Positions 42,699 through 47,613 of a stretch of 47,613 nucleotides of DNA are shown in pieces. Source of the DNA: Bacteroidales bacterium. Lineage in GTDB: Bacteria > Bacteroidota > Bacteroidia > Bacteroidales > Bacteroidaceae. The stretch lies in NCBI GenBank assembly GCA_004554665.1, contig SFKY01000010.1, forward strand, positions 1 through 47,613, given 5' to 3'. The notes beneath the pieces are model-generated. The model saw nothing but the letters and a program-made list of their open reading frames with translations. It did not search any database and was not told where the DNA came from. Every line of letters begins with the position of its first letter. Position 1 is the stretch's first letter. The translations under genes were made by a program, and so were the position numbers.

Positions 42699-44123
42699 TC
42701 AATTCTTTCCATATTCAATCTCTCCTTCGGGCAAAGGCAGCACAAAGACCTCGTTGCTTGCCGGCACCTCGTTGAGCACGTTCAGGATATTGGTGTTCAG
42801 ACGCTTGTACTGGAAGAACATCTGTCCTTCTCCCAAGAACTCGCGACGCATCTCGCCTATGAGTACGCTCTCACTGATTTCGCCCTTGTCGGCAAGCGAG
42901 GCGTTGAGGATACGGCTCCGGCGCAAGGTGTTGAGAGTCTCGAGCGCATCACCGCTTCCGGTACGCATCTGTGCTTCCGCCACGATGAGATACATCTCCG
43001 ACAGCTTGATCAACACCTGCTTGGGATAAAACTTGGCTATCTTGCGGCAGTACTTCACCATATAGTCGGTACTGCTCTGTACCCAGTTGGCCAGACGGAT
43101 ATCGTCATTGATACCGTCATAGATGCCACCGATATCGGTGGTCAGCGGCAGTGAGGCGCCAGACGAAGAAGTCTCGGTGGTCTTGCCAAGGTGAATGTCC
43201 TCCGAATAGTCGAAGATACTCTGGTTGCGGAGGGCGAAAATCTGCTCATCGTTAAAGAGGAGGTCAAGCGAGTCGGCAGATACGTTGATACTCTTTTCCG
43301 AATCCACCAGCTGGAACTTGCCTGAAGCAATGACACGCTGTGCGGCAGCCTCAGCCTCGCTGTATTTGCCCTCGTCGAGCAGCACGCGTGCCAGCAGCGC
43401 ATCGGCAGCGAAATAGTTGGCCACGGCAATATAACGGTCAGCTTCCAGCAGTTTGTCGGCTATCTGATACGGCACCACATCGAAGATGGGATCTTCGCCC
43501 TGCAGTTCGGCCTTGGCAGTCTCGATATCCTCCTTCACCTTGGCGATAACACCCTGTACGGTCTCGCGCTCGGTGGGCGTCACCCCAAAAGTCACCACGT
43601 ATGGAATGGCTTTCTCATTGGGTGAGAGTTTGACATCGGGCGCAAACATACGCAACAGGTCAAAGTGCAGATACGCGCGCAACAGATAGCACTGTCCTTT
43701 GACCAAATGGCGGGTGTGCTCTGTCATCACGCCACCATTCTTGTCGGCCCAGCGCAAGATATTGTTGATCTCCGCCACCGCGTTATACATGTTTCGCCAT
43801 ATCGACGCTATCTGACTCTTGTTGGAAGAATACTCGTAGTCGTAATCAGCCACCCGATAAAAACGGCTGTACATACTGTTGATGGTCTCATAGTCGTATT
43901 GCTGGGCCAGGATGTCCATGAATCCGAAGGTCATGGTCTGCCCATAGAGTGACGAGGAGGCCATATCTGCATAGACTCCGGCCACGGCATCCTTGAATCC
44001 CTGCTCTGTGGAAAAAAGTTTGCTCTCATCTACCGACGTATCGGGCTCTACATCGAGCCAGTCGCTGCAGGCCGAGAACAGGAAGGCGCACAGCAGTACG
44101 GCGATGCTCTTATATGTATTCAT
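42699..44123 (-). CDS. SusD/RagB-family outer-membrane lipoprotein
   Basis: The product is 474 aa from the ATG at 44123; a longer frame upstream overlaps the SusC gene end and carries no signal. The lipobox is LFSAC (Cys near 18), followed by SDWLDVEPDTSVDESKLFSTEQGFKDAVAGVYADM, a classic SusD start. The TPR-like helical core and C-terminal loop region are present (LNTLRRSRILNAS, MRREFLGEGQMFFQYKRLN). It follows the SusC gene by 34 bp and serves as the ligand-capturing lid for it. Confidence 0.93.
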   Translation of the reverse strand: MNTYKSIAVLLCAFLFSACSDWLDVEPDTSVDESKLFSTEQGFKDAVAGVYADMASSSLYGQTMTFGFMDILAQQYDYETINSMYSRFYRVADYDYEYSSNKSQIASIWRNMYNAVAEINNILRWADKNGGVMTEHTRHLVKGQCYLLRAYLHFDLLRMFAPDVKLSPNEKAIPYVVTFGVTPTERETVQGVIAKVKEDIETAKAELQGEDPIFDVVPYQIADKLLEADRYIAVANYFAADALLARVLLDEGKYSEAEAAAQRVIASGKFQLVDSEKSINVSADSLDLLFNDEQIFALRNQSIFDYSEDIHLGKTTETSSSGASLPLTTDIGGIYDGINDDIRLANWVQSSTDYMVKYCRKIAKFYPKQVLIKLSEMYLIVAEAQMRTGSGDALETLNTLRRSRILNASLADKGEISESVLIGEMRREFLGEGQMFFQYKRLNTNILNVLNEVPASNEVFVLPLPEGEIEYGKN

Positions 44124-44157
44124 AGATGTTACTTGTATATGTATTAATATATGTAAT

Positions 44158-47100
44158 TTAGAATCGCAGATTGACACCCAATGAGAATGAATGTGCATAA
44201 GGATAGCTTGTACCACGCTCCTGCTTGATGCTGGAGATGCGGAAGAGGTCGGTGGTTGAGGCGTAGAACTTCAGATAGTCTATTCCCCACTTCTTGATCC
44301 ACGCCGAAGGCACGGTGTAGGTAAGCGAGAGGTTAGACATGGTGAGCGTATTGTTGTCTTGTACGAATCGACTGGTCTGATAAACAGCAGACTGGTCGTC
44401 GATACGACGGTAGGTGGCAATGTCTCCGGGCTCTTTCCAGCGGTCATAGAGCACACGGCGGTCGGCGTTGTAAGTAGGATTGGCTCCTTCGACCTTGGTA
44501 GCCAGCGTAGAGTTGTAAGCCTGTCCGCCCCAGCGGTAAGTGAGCACGGCATAGAGGGTGAGGCCCTTCCATGACAGGCTGTTGACGATATTGCCGTTGA
44601 GCTTGGGCTCAGTATCTCCTACCACCACCTTGTCGCGGTAGTCATAGACGAACGTATAAGAACCGTCGCGCTTCACATAGACCTCGTTACCAGTAGCCGG
44701 GTCAATACCTGCCGAGCGCACCACATAGATGGCAGTAGTAGAGTTGCCATTCTCGTACTGGTTCACTACGGTACCGCCCACATTGCTGTCGCCCGCGGTG
44801 TTATTTCTCTCGTTCATCTCGGCCAACTCATTGGAAATTTCCTTGATGCGGTTCTTGTTGTGGAAAGCGGAGAACGTAGTAGACCATGTAACGTTCTTGT
44901 TACGGATCCACCAAGCCTGCAGACGGGCCTCCCAACCCAGGTTCTCCACCTTACCCACATTCTCTGTATATGAGGTGAAACCCGTAGAAGGAGCCACATT
45001 CATCGGAAGCAGCAGGTTATCGGTCAGTTTGCGATAGGCATCGGCATAGAGTGCCAAGCGATTCTTGAACAATGTCAGATCCATACCGATATTGTAGGCC
45101 ATCGTCTGCTGCCACTTCAGATTGCTGTTGCCATAGCCCTGCAGCGTAGCGCCCCAATCATCGAGATAGATATCGCTGGCATTGTAATAATACTTGGTGA
45201 TGGCCTGCGAGGAAGCGAAATTGATGCTACCCGTGCTACCCACCGAGCCACGCAACTTGAGTGTCATGAAATCCTCGTTCATGAATTTCTCCTTGTGCAT
45301 GTTCCATGCGAAGCCCAAAGACCAGAACGGGGCAAAACGGGAGTTGCTTCCAAACTTGGAAGAACCGTCGGTACGGAACGAGAAATCCACATAATACTTC
45401 TCATTGTAACCGTAGTTGGCATTGAGCAGTACACCAAAGAGGCGCGAGATGTCCGAATCGGCCGTAGGCTTGCTGTTCTCTGCAAACTGCTGGGCGTAGT
45501 AGATGTTGGTCAGGTTGTCGTTCAGGAATCCGGTAGCCGTAAAGCCCTGCCCACGATACTCCGTAGAGGTGAAGTTGGTACCCGCTGTCACGTTAAAGGT
45601 ATGCACGTCTTTCAGCGTCTTATAGAATGACAGCATCACGTTACCGTCTATGCTCTTCTCCCTTGAGTCGAAGTAAGTAGCCTTACCCTTGCGCGCCACG
45701 TCGGTCTCGTTCTCAAAGACAGGAGAGTTGGGCGACAAGAACGTCTCGGCCTCGGCCAGCGTCTTGGTAAAGCTCAGGCGCGAGGTAAGACGAAAAGCAT
45801 TGAGGAAGCGCCACTCCAACGACAGGTTGTCGCGCCAGATGGTAGACTTGGTGCGGTCACGGTTGGGGAGCGTGGCATTGATCATGGGGTTCACGGCATT
45901 GGTCGAGGTAAAGCGCTTGACCATCTGGCCGTCCTCATCGTAGATACGCTCATAGGGATTCTGGCTGGCATAGGTGGAGAACGAACCGTAAGGCGAGTTG
46001 CGGGCAGTCAGTTCCGACACATGCAGCTCGTTGCGCACACGGAAGTCGTTACCTATATTATAGTCGAGCACCGCACTGATGCCGTAGTTGTCACGACCCG
46101 ACCCTTTCATGACACCCTCGTTGTTGTCATAGTTCAGGTTGAGCTGGTAGCGCAGATTGTTGTCGCCACCTTCCAGCGTAGCCGAATAGCGCTGCGTGAG
46201 CGATGTCTGCAGCGGTTGCGACAGCCAGTAAGTATCTACGCCGCGTGCCACTTCCTGCAGGCGCGAGTTGTAAAGCTCATCCTGTATCATCTGGCCCTCC
46301 ATACCGCCTGCACCATAGATGTAGACACCGGCCAGACGCTCAAACTCGAGCTTCTCGGCCGCGTTCATCAGATTGTAGTCGCGCAAGTCGGGTACAGAAA
46401 TCGAATAGTTGGCACTGAAGTCCACCTGAATGCGGCCCGGAGTGGGGCGCTTAGTGGTGATGACGATGACACCGTTGGCACCACGCGAACCATAAACGGC
46501 CGTTGCCGATGCGTCTTTGAGGATGATGACATTCTCGATACGGTTGATATCATAGTCGTACACGGTCTGGGCAGACACCTCCACACCGTCCATGATATAG
46601 AGCGGGGCGTTGGGGTTGTTGCGCGAGCCCTCTGCCGAGCCGCGCAGGTCAAAGGTGCTCTGGCCACGCATGGTCATTTCGGGAATATGGTTGGGGTCCG
46701 AACCAAACTCCAGCTGCTCTGTCATACGGAGAGAGGGGTTGAAGACCGACAGGGACGACATCAGGTTGGTGGCACCGATGTCTTTGAGCTGCTCGCCGCT
46801 CACGGTCACCTCGGCACCGGTAAAACTCTCGCGGTTGCGGGTAAAGTATCCGTTCACCACCACCTCGTTGAGCGCCATAGAACCGGCATCCATCTTGATA
46901 ACAAGCCCCTGCTCGCTGTTCTGGGCGTTAAACTTGTACTGCACATCCTCCATTCCCACGAAGGAGAAAGTGACGTTCACCCAATTGCCCTTAGCCATCT
47001 TCAGGCTGAACTTGCCGTCGGCGTTGGTCACAGCCCAAGGCTTACCGCCCACGCTGATCGATACGCCCGGCAAGGGCAGCCCGTCGGCATCGACCACCGA

Positions 47101-47484
47101 GCCGCCGAGCGTCACCTTGCCGTCGGCATCGGCAGCAGCCGTCTTCTGGGCATTGGCTTGGCGCTGCATGATGGTGACAAAGCGGCCACTCACGGTATAG
47201 GTGAGGGGGAACCCGCTCAGCAACTGCGTCATGGCCTGGTCGATGGTCGTGGCCTTCACGCTCTTGGTCACCTTGTAGCGGTTGAGCAACTCTACCGGGT
47301 ATGAGAACACATAGCCGGAGGTCTTGCCCAGTTGTTTTAAAACGACGGGTAATGGCTGTTCCTTGATCTCTTTGCTGAATGTCCATCCCTTACGCTGGGC
47401 ATAGAGGCCGCAGTCGGTAGCCAATGGCGCAAAGAGTAGCAAGGCGATAAGCGCAAATAGAATCTTCTTTCTTCTTAGTTCCAT
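44158..47484 (-). CDS. SusC/RagA-family TonB-dependent receptor with STN domain
   Basis: The product is 1108 aa from the ATG at 47484, which has a purine-rich AAGGAAAGAG before it; an ATG at 47508 is the alternative. A signal peptide (about residues 1-30) is followed by an STN domain (about 33-105), a carboxypeptidase-like domain (about 120-205, LGGSVVDADGLPLPGVSISV), and the plug, including LNEVVVNGYFTRNRESFTGAEVTV and GANGVIVITTKRPTPG. The barrel ends in FSLGVNLRF. With SusD, DUF4843, PKD-like and thioredoxin-fold partners it forms a surface import system; no glycan hydrolase is near. The STN domain hints at signalling to a FecR/ECF pair outside the window. Confidence 0.93.
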   Translation of the reverse strand: MELRRKKILFALIALLLFAPLATDCGLYAQRKGWTFSKEIKEQPLPVVLKQLGKTSGYVFSYPVELLNRYKVTKSVKATTIDQAMTQLLSGFPLTYTVSGRFVTIMQRQANAQKTAAADADGKVTLGGSVVDADGLPLPGVSISVGGKPWAVTNADGKFSLKMAKGNWVNVTFSFVGMEDVQYKFNAQNSEQGLVIKMDAGSMALNEVVVNGYFTRNRESFTGAEVTVSGEQLKDIGATNLMSSLSVFNPSLRMTEQLEFGSDPNHIPEMTMRGQSTFDLRGSAEGSRNNPNAPLYIMDGVEVSAQTVYDYDINRIENVIILKDASATAVYGSRGANGVIVITTKRPTPGRIQVDFSANYSISVPDLRDYNLMNAAEKLEFERLAGVYIYGAGGMEGQMIQDELYNSRLQEVARGVDTYWLSQPLQTSLTQRYSATLEGGDNNLRYQLNLNYDNNEGVMKGSGRDNYGISAVLDYNIGNDFRVRNELHVSELTARNSPYGSFSTYASQNPYERIYDEDGQMVKRFTSTNAVNPMINATLPNRDRTKSTIWRDNLSLEWRFLNAFRLTSRLSFTKTLAEAETFLSPNSPVFENETDVARKGKATYFDSREKSIDGNVMLSFYKTLKDVHTFNVTAGTNFTSTEYRGQGFTATGFLNDNLTNIYYAQQFAENSKPTADSDISRLFGVLLNANYGYNEKYYVDFSFRTDGSSKFGSNSRFAPFWSLGFAWNMHKEKFMNEDFMTLKLRGSVGSTGSINFASSQAITKYYYNASDIYLDDWGATLQGYGNSNLKWQQTMAYNIGMDLTLFKNRLALYADAYRKLTDNLLLPMNVAPSTGFTSYTENVGKVENLGWEARLQAWWIRNKNVTWSTTFSAFHNKNRIKEISNELAEMNERNNTAGDSNVGGTVVNQYENGNSTTAIYVVRSAGIDPATGNEVYVKRDGSYTFVYDYRDKVVVGDTEPKLNGNIVNSLSWKGLTLYAVLTYRWGGQAYNSTLATKVEGANPTYNADRRVLYDRWKEPGDIATYRRIDDQSAVYQTSRFVQDNNTLTMSNLSLTYTVPSAWIKKWGIDYLKFYASTTDLFRISSIKQERGTSYPYAHSFSLGVNLRF

Positions 47485-47508
47485 GCTCTTTCCTTTTTTA
47501 TTATACAT

Positions 47509-47613
47509 TTTAGTTCACTACTGTCCCGTTAAAGTGGACTAATCGCTCTTTGAATTAATTGAAATACAGTCTATTAGGTGGTGTTTTGGAATGAAACGGA
47601 CTTGATTTCGTAA
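47509..47613. other. Region upstream of the second SusC operon, at the window end
   Basis: About 105 bp with no gene. I see no -7 box on the minus strand close to the start. The segment ACTGTCCCGTTAAAGTGG (from 47519) resembles the kind of sequence seen at some IS ends, but no partner end is in the window, so this is only a suspicion. Confidence 0.2.

Noticed and set aside
46021..47304. Plus-strand open frame of over 400 codons opposite the second SusC gene
   Set aside because: The composition is typical of an antisense shadow, with no domain and no promoter.
47519..47613. End of an insertion sequence at the window edge
   Set aside because: Only one possible end is visible and neither a transposase nor a target duplication can be seen; kept as a suspicion only.

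Overview
The window looks like a chromosomal segment from a Prevotella-type member of the Bacteroidales. The evidence is two SusC/SusD outer-membrane pairs, the bifunctional MurF-Alr and Fkp proteins, a GSCFA protein, a DUF4251 and a DUF4843 protein, and many promoters of the Bacteroidetes form TAnnTTTG. This placement rests on gene content and motifs only; no database search was possible. I saw no rRNA, tRNA or CRISPR array.

Layout. 1-3.7 kb: a YfhO-type membrane protein, then a cluster of REP-like hairpins around a small HUH (IS200-like) transposase gene broken near its 3' end. 3.7-8.8 kb: fkp (GDP-fucose salvage) and typA, with an array of 22-bp near-palindromes between them and a strong terminator after typA. 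8.9-9.6 kb: a deletion scar where the 5' part of a response-regulator gene meets, tail to tail, a twice-deleted glycosyltransferase-39 gene. 9.8-12.6 kb: an outer-membrane barrel protein and cca, the latter preceded by an 86-bp tandem repeat carrying its promoter. 12.7-20.5 kb: a SusC/SusD pair without adjacent enzymes and an MFS organic-anion transporter. 20.8-24.1 kb: murF-alr and a GSCFA protein. 24.4-29.6 kb (+ strand): a lipoprotein, DUF1599, a DoxX/thioredoxin-like membrane protein, tpiA, a SPOR protein, folE and exonuclease III. 29.6-36.1 kb (- strand): mtnN-luxS (AI-2 and S-adenosylhomocysteine recycling), an amidase plus MCE protein pair, and nrdJ-folB. 36.2-38.7 kb: a nitroreductase, then a TonB-C protein overlapping a DUF4251 lipoprotein gene. 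39.0-47.5 kb: one long - strand operon encoding SusC, SusD, a DUF4843 protein, a PKD-like lipoprotein and a thioredoxin-fold protein. It is a surface uptake system with no visible glycan hydrolase.

The least explained material is between genes. Two families of short near-palindromes are arrayed at an almost exact 22-bp pitch: family A at 6650 and 18533; family B at 201, 10600, 24221 and 38806. A third repeat type (AGCCTnnnAGGCT hairpins) sits beside the HUH transposase and recurs near 18.83 kb, as expected of a REP/RAYT-like system. Other points of interest are a chain of five hairpins at 12.7-12.9 kb and several genes whose -7 box lies 5-9 nt from the start codon, which suggests leaderless or nearly leaderless mRNAs.
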